Source: Prototheca cutis
Taxonomy: Eukaryota; Chlorophyta; Trebouxiophyceae; Chlorellales; Chlorellaceae
Length of the DNA: 64,000 nucleotides
NCBI GenBank assembly: GCA_002897115.2
Contig: BCIH01000005.1
Location: 338,209 to 402,208, forward strand
Direction: 5' to 3'
Below the pieces are notes generated by a model. That model was not told the DNA's origin and ran no database searches. It worked only from the letters and a program-made list of their open reading frames with translations. Of this stretch, positions 9,740 to 21,603 are shown one piece after another; the stretch's first letter is position 1; every line of letters starts with the position of its first letter. The position numbers and the translations under genes are program-made.

Positions 9740-12700
9740 ATGGGAACGCCCAGCAGCTACAAGATTGGGGGATGCGATGTGGTGTTCCCTCACCAGGCCT
9801 ATGGCATCCAACTCAGCTTCATGAACAAATGTGTACAGTCATTAGAAGGTGGTCGTAATGCTCTGCTCGAAGCGCCGACAGGTGTGTATAGCGCTGCATC
9901 ATGTGAATGCTTGTGAAGGCGGGGTACCCGTCATGTGCGTTCTGGCCCCTGCATCTGGGAGGATCACCGTTCATGGATGCTACATGGCGTTCGCAGGTGT
10001 CATGCTCGAACCTTGCTGCCCGAACTCTTCCATGCACAGGGTCCGGGAAGACACTCTCCCTGCTGTGCTCGTCCATGGCTTGGCAGCAGCGGGAGAAGCA
10101 GCGCATCGAAAACGGTGTCCCCGGGCCAGCCACCCTGGCTGCGCCAGGGCCCCCCCCGACACCCAGTCAGATCCAGGGAGAGGTGCGCATGGGAGATGAC
10201 GAGGGCGATGGGCTATTGGAGATGCATGCCTCTGGCGGACTGGTGTGTGTCTGTCGGGGGCTAACATGTGCATAGCAGCCCTGCTGAGCACGAGCATCGG
10301 CATGTGCCTCACCTTGATCCAGACCATTGCAGCCGCCGACATGATCCCGGCCGCCTGCATAACCCTGCACAGGGAGGGTTCCTCATCAATGATCCGGTGG
10401 CCGGAGAGCCCCCCCGGCGCACAGCCCCCAAGGTGTTTTACTCGACGAGGACCCACTCTCAGATCGCGCAAGTGGTGTCAGAGCTGCGGCGCAGTCACTA
10501 CCGTCCCAAGATGGTCATCCTGGTGCGCAGGCCTCATCCTGGGCGGTGCTGGCTGTGGGGTGCTCGTATGAGTGGGATGAGGAGGATCCTGGTGTGCCCA
10601 CATGTGCACCGTGAAGCAACCAGCGCTCTGACAGCTGTCGATGGCTCCATGTTCTGAAGGCATCGAAGAAGCACTATTGCGTGAACAAGCACGCGCTGGA
10701 TCGACCGTCTGTGGAGGAGGCGTGCGATGAACTTCTTCGAGATGGCCAGGTGTGGCGTGAGGCCAGGGCTCAGCAGTGTCATCAAGCAGCAGGACTGCCC
10801 GTGACTGCTGGTTTGTGGGTGATCTGAAGTCGATTCACCATCACAACAGCGCCCAGCAGTACAAACCCCTTTGCATTTCCGCACCACCACCGCTTCCAGT
10901 GCTCGTACTTCAAGGGCGTCCAGAGCAACTTGAATGCCGGATTCTCCCACCGGGTACGTCGCTTTGGCCGCGGCTGGGGCCCGGGTGTCGCCCATGCTGT
11001 CCGTGTGTAAATGGACTGGGGCCCTGGGGTCGATCGGTACGGGACTGCACACCCACCCTTGCACTCAACTCTGGACCACGTATGCTCAATGCCATGCAGG
11101 TCCATGACATCGAGGAGCTCCGGTCATGGGCAAAGGGCCACCGGGCCTGCCCCTACTTCCTTGCCTCTAAATGGTCCAAGGTGTCCAATGAGGATGGCAG
11201 CTCTTTGTGTGTGTGTGTGTGTGTGTGTTGGGGGGGGGGGGGGGGGGGGGTATGCACACGCATTTGCACACTTCCCTCCAACCTCGTCGCAACCGCACAC
11301 CGCACCATGCACAGGAAGCAGACCTGATCTTTGGGCCGTACAGCTACCTGGTGGACCCGGTCATCCGACGTGCCCTCGACATCAGTGCGTGCAGACATGG
11401 ACCTTTTGTCTTCTTTGTGTCTGTGAATGTGGGAGGGGATCCCCTGGTCATGTGCTGTTGGGCGCCTGGGTCAGCATGCTTCAGCCTTGGGTCTCTCCTC
11501 AGGGCGTTTCGCTCCTTGCAGGTGCCAGGGGTCACCATCGTATTTTCACCAAAATGCCCCCCCCCCCCCCCCAACTATCAGATGTGGAGGGTCACATGCT
11601 CATCTTTGATGAGGCGCACAACATGGAGGACGTTGCCCGTGAGGCCGCCTCCATCCAGCTGGCCGTCCAAGAGCTCGCAGAGGTACAGAAAATGCTGTGT
11701 CTTTTGTGCTTGTGGAAGGTCATGTTATATTCACTGGGAGAGGAACGCACCAGTATCACCCCCTGTTCACACACTCCATGTGCAGACGCGGCTGGCGTTT
11801 GACCGAGCGGCAACGGTCAACGGCAAACCCGAGATCTACAAACCGCTGGAGGAAGTCTGCGAGCGCATGCTCAACTGGATGGGCGCGCGGGAGCAGGACC
11901 TGGACCAGGTGCCATGCTAGCTGTTTTGTCTGTTTTTTTCCTTGGGGGGTTGGGTTTGGGGGGGGGGGGCATTTTTCCAAGGGGTGGAGGCTGCCTTGGG
12001 AGTGGCTGGACCCCTGGGGCCAGAGCAATGCATGGCTGGTTACATCCGCAGGCCTTGTGCCAGTCCAGCACTCCTCTCTGTCAAGCCAACCGCCACACTG
12101 ACAGGCTGCGCTCTACCCCGCCCTCCACACCTACTCAGGGCGTGATCCGGATGCAGAAGCAGAGTCGATTTGACAAGGACGAGGTGGTGTGGCAGGGCCC
12201 GCAGCTGCTGGCGCACCTAGAGGCCATGGGTCTCCAGGCCCAAGCGGTGGAACCTCTCTGGACGGCATACCAGGACGCCCGGGCCGAGGAGGAGGCCATG
12301 CAGCAGAGCAAGGGTGGGCCAGGGGGTCCAACGGGGATTGCTGGACCCAATGTTAATGACGGCCCTGCGCCTGCTGCTGCGCCAGAGTTGGCAGTGCGTG
12401 TGGGAGGCAAGGCTCTTGGCCTCATCTCCAGGCTCATCCAGATCGCCAAGCTCCTGCACGAGGTATGCGTGGATTTCTTTTCCTTTTTTGGTGGTGTTTG
12501 TGTGTTGGTGGTGGGGAGGGAGCATACGAGTGGACATTGAGGGGGATCGGGGGTTTCATGTGGACGAGCGCGGATGTGAGGAGAAAAGGGGCAACAGCCC
12601 ACGTGTGCCATGCGTCCAGGCCCAGGCGCCCGTCTGCTCCCGCCGCCCGACCATCACGCTGCCCGCCGCGCGCCTCATCCCTGCTCGCAGGTCAGCCCGG

Positions 12701-14042
12701 ATGGGGCTCGGGACTTTAGGCTTGTGTTTGCCCGAACGTACGAAGGCCGGCGCGGAGGAGGAGGGCCGCCCTTTCGACGGCAGCGGTGCGTGGTGTGTGG
12801 CCATGGGAGGTTCCAGGGAACAACTGCTTTTCAATCCAGTTACCTGAGATCATGTGTCACGGAGTGCAACCCCTACATCGACGATTCTTCATACGGCAAG
12901 ATATTGGCCTGCCTGTCGGTAAGGCACATCTTTGGAGACACCCCCGATCCCACACACACCTGCAGGGAGGAGGGCGGCGGCTGGAAATCCTCCATCTCGC
13001 TGTGGTGTCTCAACCCGGCCGTCGCATTCAAGACGCTGACAGGTATTGCTGATGCTGTGTGCTGTTGGGGGGGAGGGACCGTGGAGGGGAGGGTGGCGGT
13101 GGAGTGGTGGCTGGCGGGGTTTGGGGGGATTTGATCGTCGTTCAGCGTGGCTGCGCCTCCACCAGCCAGTCTTCTTGTTGTGCTGGTTGTGAAAGCGCCG
13201 GCCGGGAAGCCAGAGGCACAGCCCGGTCCGGCCTTGGTGTGTGAATGAACGCCTGTCCATTGCGGCGTACGTCGCGACGCCTGCCCTCCCTGCCTGGTCG
13301 CCACCCCATGAACATCACGTTCCTATGATGACCACAGACCTGGCGCACTCCACGCTGCTGACCAGCGGGACGCTGGCCCCCCTGGAGAGCTTTGCTTCCG
13401 AGGTGCTGTCTCTGAGGTGCCGGTTGCATACAGGGTGATGCATGCATGCACGAGTGGGCACCTGCATACCCTCCTGAAGAGGAGGTTGTTTACAGATGGA
13501 CGGCTGACTCGACAGCTTGGGAAATAATTTCTGGTTGGTCGTGAGCACCCCGTCCATAAGTACGACCCCACCCGCCCACACCCGCGCTCTGCAGCTTGGA
13601 ACACCATTTGAGGTCAAGCTGGAGGCGCCGCATGTGGTGGACCTGCAGCGCCAAGTGTGGGCCGGCGTCGTGGGCACCGGCCCCAGCCGCATCCCGCTCA
13701 ACGTGAGACTGCAGGAAAAAAGGGGGGGAGCGGCGATGCAGAGCAGAAATGTTCTATGGGAGTAGACACGTGCATGCATGTACGTGCTGCTTCCCCTTCT
13801 ACCTCCCAGGGCATGGCAGTGCAAGATGACATGCAAGCTGCAACCCAGTACCGCATATCTCGCCCTCCAATGCCAGGGCGTGTTTCGGAATGCTAGCAAC
13901 GAGGCGTACCAGGACGAGGTTGGGGGAGCCGTTCTAGGTCTCATCCGGGCCATCCCCGATGGCGTCCTCCTGTTCATGCCCTCCTACTCCATGCTGGAGC
14001 GTCTCTCGCAGCGCTGGCAGGTATGTCTGCGTGTGTGTGTGT

Positions 14043-14096
<54 letters not shown>

Positions 14097-16655
14097 GACT
14101 GGCCTTGGACCAGTCAACCGCCGACAAGAACCCCCGTGCTCATATGCGAGAACAACCTTCCACGATTAAAAATCGACCACAATTCAGCAAACGAGGCTGT
14201 GGGCACAGCTGGATGCGGTCAAGCCCATCGCCTGCGAGCCGCGCGGCGGCGGACCCGAGGCTCTGGCCGATGTCATGCGAGACTACTACGATGGCGTGGC
14301 CCGCGGCCGGGGCGGCCTGTTCATGGCTGTCTGCCGCGGCAAGGTGTGGGCGGGAGGGAGGGAGTGTCTGTGGGGGATGCTGCCGTTGCTTGGATGGGTC
14401 GGCATGCAGCAGGAGAGGGGTGGGAGGCTGGGGGGAGGGGGGGACCAGGAAGCGGCTGGTCCAATATCCACGCAGAGTACTTACGCACACATGCACACAC
14501 ACCAAGCACAGGTGTCGGAGGGTCTGGATTTTGCCGATGCCAATGCGCGTGGCGTGCTGATCGTGGGCATGCCCTTCCCCGCGGCGTACGACAAGCAGGT
14601 GCTGGAAAAGCGTGCTTTCAACGACGCAGGCCGCGCAAGGGGCCTGCTGTCGGGGTCGGCCTGGTACAGCCAGCAAGCCTTCCGCGCACTCAACCAGGTC
14701 TGGTGCTGGGGATGCCACTGGGTCTTCGTTTGTGTGTGTGTGGGGGGGGGGGGGGGGGGGGGTTGCGCGCGCATGCATGTTTGGGCCGCTTTCTTCAGAC
14801 AACGAGAAGCCATGAACCGAGCCAAAGCGACAGCCGGACCCTGCTGCCATCCCCCTATCCGCACTTACCCCAAGTCCCAGAATCGGCCATTGCACTGCAG
14901 GCCATTGGCAGGTGCATCCGGCACCGCGCCGACTGGGGCGCCATCGTGCTTCTGGATGCCCGGTTTGAGCAGGCGGCCAACCAGCGAGGATTGTCCCGAT
15001 GGTGAGGGGCTGTTGCGGTTTTGCCGGGGCGTGGGTCAGCGGGGGGGGAGGGGGGCCCCGCATGCACCGGGCATGTTTGTCTTGCCCGCCTCTCTCACAT
15101 GGTGCACGGCACAGACAGTGGGAAAAGGGAAGGAAGAAATCTCAGAGCAGGATGCATGCATTTGGAACATCAGCATATGACGTGGCCCCACGACAACGTT
15201 GGAAATCCCCGGCAGGGTGCGTGGCGCGTTGACAGTGCACGCGGGCTTTGATGCGGCGATGCAGTCGATGCACGGCTTTTTTGCACGGCTGGCGGCTGAC
15301 CCGCCCAGCCGTCCTGGGGCGCCACCGGCCGCCGGTGATGCGGCGGCAAGTGCTGGACGGGGCGAGCGCACGTCCTCCCTGGCCCAGGCCATCGGCAGGC
15401 TGCCTGTTGACCGCTGGGCTTCCGATGACTTGGTCACGTTCCTGGCATTTCTCAAGGACATCGGCTGCGATGCGGCCGGGGTGGCCGGCGAATACGCGAG
15501 CCTGGAAGCCGTGGCAGAGGGCGCCGTCCTCGACTGCTTCAACGTCGCCACGTACGTGGGGAAGGGGTGTGTGTGAGTGCACGTCTGTGCTTTGCGCTTG
15601 TGTGTTGCGGCTGTGCCTGATGGGGTTGCTACCGCCACGGAGCACTCTCTTGAGGATCGGTCCAGTGGCGGGATACGTCTCGTGGCCATGACGAGCCAGC
15701 ACCGCCCCATGCGCCACCACCACCATCTGCAATCACATCAAGCAGAGAGTGGTTGGAGCAGGGCAAGACGCTGGATGGCCTGGAAGCTGTCTGGAAGCCG
15801 TGCCTGCCTCGGGGCCTGCAGGCCATTCTGGAGGGGAGCCGCCCTGCGGCCGACACGACTGCCGTGCAGGTGAGAGTCTTTTGCCTGTTGGGGTCCTCTG
15901 AGTTCTTTTCTTTTCAGTTCGAGCCAGATGACATCGGCCGCCTGCCACTTGGTTGCCTGTCTCTCGTGATGGGTGCTAGGCTTCTGGCATGTTGAATCCA
16001 GTGTCCTGGTTTCACAGCACGCCATTCCAAACAAACCCCACGGAGCAGGATCCTGAGCTCCGTGTCATGGGACAGCTGTTGCAACCCTGGTCGGTGGAAA
16101 AAGTGGTCATCGCCATGCAGGCTGCATACTCCGAGGTGGGGGAGGGGGGTCTGCATTTGTTGAGGGGGGATGTCCTTCCGGGGCCGGGCTGGGGTTGATG
16201 AAGCTGGCTTAATATCATTGTCAGAGTTCGTGTATCCCATTACTGTCCACTGCCCTCTCCCAGGCCCTGGAAGACATCAGAATGCCGTCGCGGAAGAAGA
16301 GGGCCAAGCTGGAACCGGCAGGCAGTGCCACGCCCCGTGGCGCAAGGGGCTTCCCGGTAGAACAGAAGGACAAAACGCCAAAGTCTTGCCTTATTTCATC
16401 ATATTTCCCTCCTAAAGGTAGGTTGTGTGCATCGTGTGTGCTGGGATCGGGGCGGTGGATGATTGCGCTTGCATAGTGACGTCCCCGGCTCCCCCCCGCC
16501 GCCCCGGTCCAGGCAAGGCAGAGCAGGGTGTAGCAACCCCAAGCCCGATCGGGAAGGCGGGTCCGCAGACCACGCCAGGGCAGCCCAGCCGACCCAATTT
16601 TACGTTCAAGAAAACCCCTCTGAGCTCTGGATCGCGCGGGCAGCTGCAGCCTTGA
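9740..16655 (+). CDS. BRIP1: FANCJ/BRIP1-type DEAH DNA helicase
   Basis: A complete 23-exon gene encoding about 1,033 aa of an iron-sulfur, XPD-family 5'-3' DNA helicase that unwinds interstrand-crosslink intermediates and G-quadruplexes. Exons: 9740-9881, 10040-10182, 10373-10522, 10660-10749, 10900-10953, 11100-11180, 11315-11384, 11582-11682, 11786-11908, 12139-12462, 12691-12785, 12966-13042, 13338-13402, 13595-13702, 13877-14020, 14209-14343, 14512-14697, 14901-15001, 15216-15551, 15746-15869, 15980-16135, 16264-16417, 16513-16655. Motifs in order: Q-motif region YKIGGCDVVFPHQAYGIQL, Walker A EAPTGSGKTLSLLCSSMAWQ, FYSTRTHSQIAQVVSEL, Cys-rich Fe-S segment (C of HYCVNKHAL, CSYFKGVQ, ACPYF), DEAH box MLIFDEAHNMED, LTSGTLAPLESFASE, FMPSYSMLERL, VCRGKVSEGLDFADANARG, AIGRCIRHRADWGAIVLLD. 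YxIGG, SGK and AWQQ favour FANCJ over RTEL1. The C-terminus past 15.7 kb is divergent and carries a PIP-like SCLISSYFPPK. Every listed exon is in phase. Confidence 0.92.
11206..11250 (+). repeat. (GT)n plus G22 tract in FANCJ intron 6
   Basis: A GT microsatellite runs directly into about 22 G on the sense strand, within the first half of intron 11181-11314. Confidence 0.9.
14041..14096 (+). repeat. Poly-G tract (~54) in FANCJ intron 15
   Basis: An almost pure G run starts about 22 bp after the GTATGT donor at 14021 in intron 14021-14208. A second run of ~21 G occurs at 14742-14762 in intron 14698-14900, again near its donor. Lengths of such runs are rarely reliable in assemblies. Confidence 0.9.
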
Positions 16656-17008
16656 TGCCGGGCACTCCTGTGCCCGTGCCGACAGACATGACCCGCGGCT
16701 GCCACGGACACCAAGTCCCGGACAGCTGTTCTCCCGGGGGCAGGCGTCAGACTGAACCGGGTTGACAAAACGGCACAAATGCGGAGTGGTGAACAAGCCC
16801 CAGCTGTCATGGTCTTCGTGCATTGTGTTTTCTGAGCTTTGTTTCGCCTTGTGCCTGCGTGTATGTGTGCCGTCTGAGCGTCTCCCGTGTGGCCCCGGCC
16901 CGTAGAACCCTGGCCCCGGGCCCGCCCGCAACACGGACGCATCTGGCAACCTGGAACCTTGTGTCTGACCCGTAAATACATTAGAGACAAGCCGCTTGCT
17001 GCCCAGTC
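16656..17008. other. Short intergenic region
   Basis: FANCJ 3' UTR and upstream region of the next small gene; no further gene seen. Confidence 0.4.
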
Positions 17009-17603
17009 ATGGAGGAAGGGCTCCGTCACCTGACGGAGCGGTTGCACGGTCACCTCGAGCAAGTACGCTCATGTCTGGTCGGGGCCCAGGACATGAGCAC
17101 GGGTCATGAGCACGCGTTCACTCTCATGACAAGCTTCCTTCCGATTCGTCATGGCACTGCAGTACTACTGGCAGGAGAATGAGGACGCCTACCACCGGCT
17201 TCTGCTGGAGTACTACGCGTGCGGCCAGCGGGCGGGCCAGCACGACCGCACGGAAGTGGTTATGGAGGAGGTCAGTGCAGCCCCATGGCAGCGGCGCCAG
17301 CTCCAACCCCTGCAGGGACCTTCCCAGTCACACAACACCTGGTCCACACCCCGATCTTGCAAGCGCGGCATCGAGACCATGGACCAGGAGGAAGCAAACC
17401 CCAGGCGGAAGGTGCTCATCCGGGGGCCAGGCCCGTTCCAAGTCCAGTGACTGCCATGCACGTTCCGCGCACTGCAGGCTTTTTACAACGTCCAAGAGGT
17501 TCTCATGGCCGCTTCATTCGTGTTCTTCTATGGTGACAATGAGCACATTTCATTAGAAATTCCTTTTTTTCTTGGAAGTCACACTAAAGCAGCATTGAGA
17601 TGA
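17009..17603 (+). CDS. Small three-exon protein, unidentified
   Basis: Exons 17009-17062, 17163-17270 and 17478-17603 are all joined at phase 0 by GT-AG introns (GTACGC/CAG, GTCAGT/CAG) and give a 95-aa product starting MEEGLRHLTERLHGHLEQ. The middle exon is YYWQENEDAYHRLLLEYYAC then GQRAGQHDRTEVVMEE. The last begins AFYNVQEVLMAASFVFFYGD. No signal peptide or catalytic motif is evident. A short aromatic hydrophobic segment (LMAASFVFFYG) might be buried rather than membrane spanning. I do not recognise the family. The consistent phases and splice sites are the main support. Confidence 0.5.
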
Positions 17604-18068
17604 GGCTGGGCAACTCGAGCTGTTCAGGGGAAACGGGATCAAGCAGAGCAGCAGCAGGGCAGAGAGTCGCACGCTTGGGTCTTTTCCCAAAAGCAAATTG
17701 TCAAAATGAGCTAGAGCTCCTCAGGCGACGTGTCGCAGCAATACAATGGTAGGAGTGTGCCTCGGCCAAGACAACTTGATGTACGAAATTTCAGCAGCAG
17801 AAAATGTTCACACTCGGCCGGTTTATCACGAGCTGGAGTCATGGTGGTTGAGACTGAAACAGGGTGGCCTGGCCGCTAAGCTCTCTGCCCTGGAGGACGA
17901 GATGGGTGGGCGCGCCCTTTTGCGTTAACTCGGGCTCACCGCGTGGGATACGGTCGCAAATACAAGTGCAGGACCCCGATCTGAACACCCCTCAAAGCAT
18001 CCGTTTTCCACCCCACGAAAGAATAAACATCTGCAAAGTCGGAGTCTGCACTGCTTCCCGTTCGAACC
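17604..18068. other. Intergenic with one short coding-like frame
   Basis: A frame ending at 17928 contains HELESWWLRLKQGGLAAKLS followed by ALEDEMGGRALLR, which looks helical and could be an unassigned exon. It has no clear start or splice partner, so I do not call a gene. Confidence 0.3.
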
Positions 18069-19271
18069 ATGGCTCGCTACGCTGCCGTCATCCTGGCCCT
18101 GCTGGCCATTGGGGCCACCTCGAACGCTCAGCTGGTCGACCAGCAGACGATCGACACTGATCAGGTGGGTGGGTAGACAAGTGTGTTTCAAGGGTTGCGG
18201 GAGGAGGCCGGGCGAAGGGGTTCCGGCCCAAGGGGAACGTAAGCGATCAGCCTACCAACACGTGCTGCCAGTGCTCGCAAAACCGTCTTTCCTGCGGGTT
18301 TCCAGACGCTGTATGCATGTCTATGAATGCATGATTCGTGTCCAGGAAACCTGGATCGGCTACACTACCCCGGACGCCCCGCAGATCTCGGAGATTACCG
18401 AGCTGATCTACACATCGGGCCTGCTGAAGGAGGGTGCGACCCCTCCGCCCGTGACCTACGCCCTTCCCAACAACGGTACGGCCCGTCGCGCTCGATGCTG
18501 AACTCTGTCATGTTTGCGCGAGTTGGGAGATTTGGTGTCGCGGGTTTGGCTGGCCCAGCGGCTATCGCGGCGCTCAGGGGTTGTAGGCAGTGCGCTGGGG
18601 GGAAGCCGGGGGGACAGGTGTCTGCGTGCAGTCGGAAAAGTGTGCCGAGGGTTTTCCGATTGTCCCTCGAAATCGGCGGTCGACGTGTTTGGACTGCAAT
18701 CTCTTGTTTGTTTCAGCGTGGAAACATCAGCAGTCAGTTGCCTTGTCCGTGCTCTGACTGGCTTGGGTTTGCACATGGCTTCTCTTTCCTGTGGGCTCAC
18801 CCCGCATCCCCACGCTCACACGCCCACCCAAGTACACCACCAATTTGCACGTGCGCAGCCGCCATCGACAGCCTGCTGTCAAGCTTTGGCGTGACTTTTG
18901 ACACTGCCATCAACGCTGTGAAGGCAGGGCTGCTGCCCTCTTCCATCCAGGACAAGCTGAACAGCATCATCCTGTACCACATCATCCCCACCGGTGCCCT
19001 GACCCCTGAGGAGCTCGGCGCGGAGGGCACCGTCCCCACCGCCCTGCCCGGTGCGACCCTGGAGTTTAGCGCCGACGGCAAGACCATCACCACGCCCGAG
19101 GGCACCGCCTCTGTGCTGGGTTCTGGCGCCGAGAACGGCGCCTCGTTCCTGGTCATCTCCGCCGCCCTCATGCCCGCTTCCTTCAACGACGTCCCCAGCA
19201 CCAGCACGGCGGATGCCCTGGCCATCATCGCCGCCCTGAGCTCTGCCGCCCCAGCCCCGGAGACCGAGTGA
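18069..19271 (+). CDS. Secreted fasciclin-domain (FAS1) protein
   Basis: Exons 18069-18164, 18346-18475 and 18859-19271 splice in phase (0 and 1) to a 212-aa protein. It starts with a clear signal peptide, MARYAAVILALLAIGATSNA, cleaved probably after NA-Q. The single FAS1 domain covers most of the rest: TELIYTSGLLKEGATPPPVT, then AIDSLLSSFGVTFDTAINAV and the H2-like block LNSIILYHIIPTGALTPEEL. It closes with GASFLVISAALMPASFNDVP. FAS1 proteins are cell-surface or wall adhesion modules. There is no GPI-type hydrophobic tail, so it is likely released or wall-bound. It is unrelated in position to the second FAS1 gene at 29.9-32.0 kb but of the same class. Confidence 0.85.
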
Positions 19272-20145
19272 GCTGGAGCAGTGCTTGGTGCGGGGTGGGT
19301 GGCTGAAGTGGGTTTGAGAACCCCCTCTTCCCTCCCATTCACATGCATACACCCAAATGCATCCCCATGGCTCGTCCATGGACTCGGGCCAGGGGTGTGT
19401 ACCCCACCTAGGTCCATGGCTTGCTTCCTGCATCGCCACCCGTGACGCTACCACTTGTCCTCTGCTGCTTGCCTGCCAGAGTCGATGTGCCGCGAGGGCA
19501 CTGGAAAGAATAAGCTGCATGTCCGTGCACCCACCCTTGACACCTTTCTTTTGAAAATCCATGTGATGGCCGATTTCCTCTGTCAAGCTCCTCTTGCGTT
19601 CTGGCGTGAGAAGGGTTCCTGGAGGGCGAAAAGCTCTGAGTGTGGGGATTGACGAGGACATTGGGCAAGGCGGCTTCCGACACTGGCAGGGGGGACCAAC
19701 CCCGTGCCGCACTCAAAGTCACGGGTCCCGGCAACGTGATCAGCCTTGTGCAACAGTCGGCTGCCCTGTTGCGTGGGATAAATTACAAGATTCTGCTTAT
19801 TGAAGTGTCGTATATGTCACAGCGGAGGAGGGGCTGGGTTACGAACTTCCCGACAACCTGCCCGGCCTAGGTTTTGCGCTATGGCCAGCGACTAGGAGGA
19901 GCACAGCACGCAAGCCCAACTTGCACCAGGTATACCTCCTTGGAATGTCCTCCATGTGAATTGGATTCTGGGGATTGTCGGCGCCGTGTAGCCCCGTGTG
20001 CGGAGCCCACACGCGCAGTTCGGGCCGGGAAACGGCTCGGGGGCTGCCCGACCGGTCGCCAGGCAATGCGCCGCGCATGCCGCGTTGAACATGGCATGAT
20101 TGCTGCGCGCTCCGCGCTGCATTATCATTTTGATTGCTGGATGTG
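19272..20145. other. Intergenic region
   Basis: FAS1 3' UTR followed by a moderately AT-rich stretch; no gene, tRNA or repeat recognised. Confidence 0.4.
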
Positions 20146-21603
20146 ATGGGCATGCAAGGCGGAGTTGGGACTGGGCCGTTCCCGAGGGTCGGGGCTGACG
20201 CTGAGCCCTATTGGCTGCTGGACTTTGCGGAGTGCCAGGGAGTTGGTTGCCCCTGCACGGGGCAGGGCCTTCCCGCTGCCCCAAGTCCCGATTTATTGAC
20301 TGACAGTACGTGCCTTGTGGTTGCAGACCAATGCACCAACCCCAGACCCATCACTTCTTTTGCAGGCAACACCGCGGCTGGTCCTTCTGGCGGGGAAGCC
20401 GCAATGGATGTTGAACCCAGGGCTCCAGAGTCTGCCTGGCCCCGAGCTCCCAAGGATGCTGATACCCCCAACAGGGTGCGTTCCCTGTCGACGCTGTTGG
20501 GAGCCGAGTCGGTGACGGCGTCCACAGTCGACGGTTCCACACACGTGGTGAGCCCGCGCTCCGACGACACCACCCACGGCGATGCGGCCGTCGCGCTGAC
20601 GACCGCGGGGTCGACGGGAGCGGTGACTGAGACTGAGGACGTGACTGGGAGGCTGGAATCGAGCTCCATGGTTGGCGGCGACGGTGGTCGACTGCCAGCT
20701 GGTGGCACTGACAGCAGCGGTCGGGGCTTGGTCTCTTTGGCGACGTCGTCCTCGGACGCTGCACCCCCCCACCCTTCCATTGGCGAGGAGATCCCGCACG
20801 TGGACGTGGATTTCTTGGTGGCGCGACTGATGACGCGGGCGCTGCCGCTGACGTGCCAGGTGGTGGCGTACGCGTGGGAGCAGGCCGCGCTGCTGTCTCG
20901 GTCGCGGCGTGCGCTGCCTGCGGCGCTGACCGCGGCCCTGTGGCCGGCGACTCAGAACTGCCTGGGCGGCCTGACGGCGCAGAGCCTGTTGGATGTGGTG
21001 CGTGCGTGGGCAACGCTGCAGGCCGGCGGCGTGCGGCATTTCCGCCTGGCGGCTTCCTGCGTGGACGAGCTGGTGCGCGTGGGCCTGCCCCCCGCAGCCA
21101 AGCGCATGCGTGGTGAGCAGCTGGCCGAAGCTGCTTCTCTCATGTGCGAGCTGGCGGCTGCGGGCGCGGGGCGGCACGACCCCGGGGCTCCCGGGTGGTC
21201 ACCCGGCGGCGGCGCGTCGACGCGCGACCTGCTTCGGCCGGCCTTTGCCGTCATCGCGGCCGAGACCGCATGGCGGTGCCTGGCCATGGCGTCGTCCGCC
21301 GGGGGCACTCCCTCCGCGGCCGCTGCCGGGGGGTCGCGTCCCGCGGCGCCCGACAGTGCGGCGCTGCGGGCCGTGGTCCGGGCTTCGGGCGCGTGGAACT
21401 GGCAGCGCGTGCGGCGCGAGCCTGCTGACACCAGCGTCCTCAAGGCCGCGACGCAGCGGGCGCTAGGTGTGCTGGTCAGGGCCCTGGCCCAGCAGGAGTT
21501 GGAGCAGGCTGAGGGGGAGACGATGCCCAAGGAGGGGGAGTCATCCCACGAGGAAGGGTCCCAGGGGGCCCCATCCTATGAGGAGGAGGAGCCCGAAGAG
21601 TAA
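20146..21603 (+). CDS. Hypothetical protein with acidic C-terminus
   Basis: One frame stays open for nearly 1.5 kb to a TAA at 21601-21603 with strong GC3 bias. The ATG at 20146 is the first in frame. However, a TTTTGCAG acceptor-like site just before about 20366 suggests the 5' part may be intron or UTR, with MDVEPRAPESAW at 20404 an alternative start. Residues up to ~220 are low-complexity Ser/Thr/Gly/Ala. A helical, Ala/Leu-rich domain follows (VARLMTRALPLTCQVVAYAW, then LTAQSLLDVVRAWATLQAGG). A Glu-rich tail ends SYEEEEPEE. The helical units recall degenerate 30-40-residue helical repeats such as OPR, but I cannot confirm this. Function unknown. Confidence 0.55.
   Translation: MGMQGGVGTGPFPRVGADAEPYWLLDFAECQGVGCPCTGQGLPAAPSPDLLTDSTCLVVADQCTNPRPITSFAGNTAAGPSGGEAAMDVEPRAPESAWPRAPKDADTPNRVRSLSTLLGAESVTASTVDGSTHVVSPRSDDTTHGDAAVALTTAGSTGAVTETEDVTGRLESSSMVGGDGGRLPAGGTDSSGRGLVSLATSSSDAAPPHPSIGEEIPHVDVDFLVARLMTRALPLTCQVVAYAWEQAALLSRSRRALPAALTAALWPATQNCLGGLTAQSLLDVVRAWATLQAGGVRHFRLAASCVDELVRVGLPPAAKRMRGEQLAEAASLMCELAAAGAGRHDPGAPGWSPGGGASTRDLLRPAFAVIAAETAWRCLAMASSAGGTPSAAAAGGSRPAAPDSAALRAVVRASGAWNWQRVRREPADTSVLKAATQRALGVLVRALAQQELEQAEGETMPKEGESSHEEGSQGAPSYEEEEPEE

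Noticed and set aside
14041..14096. Poly-Gly open frames over G runs
   Set aside because: They are translations of intronic homopolymers between well-supported FANCJ exons.
9740..16655. RTEL1 as identity of the helicase
   Set aside because: The N-terminal YxIGG...AYxxQL, SGK Walker A and AWQQ favour FANCJ, although a PIP-like tail recalls RTEL1.
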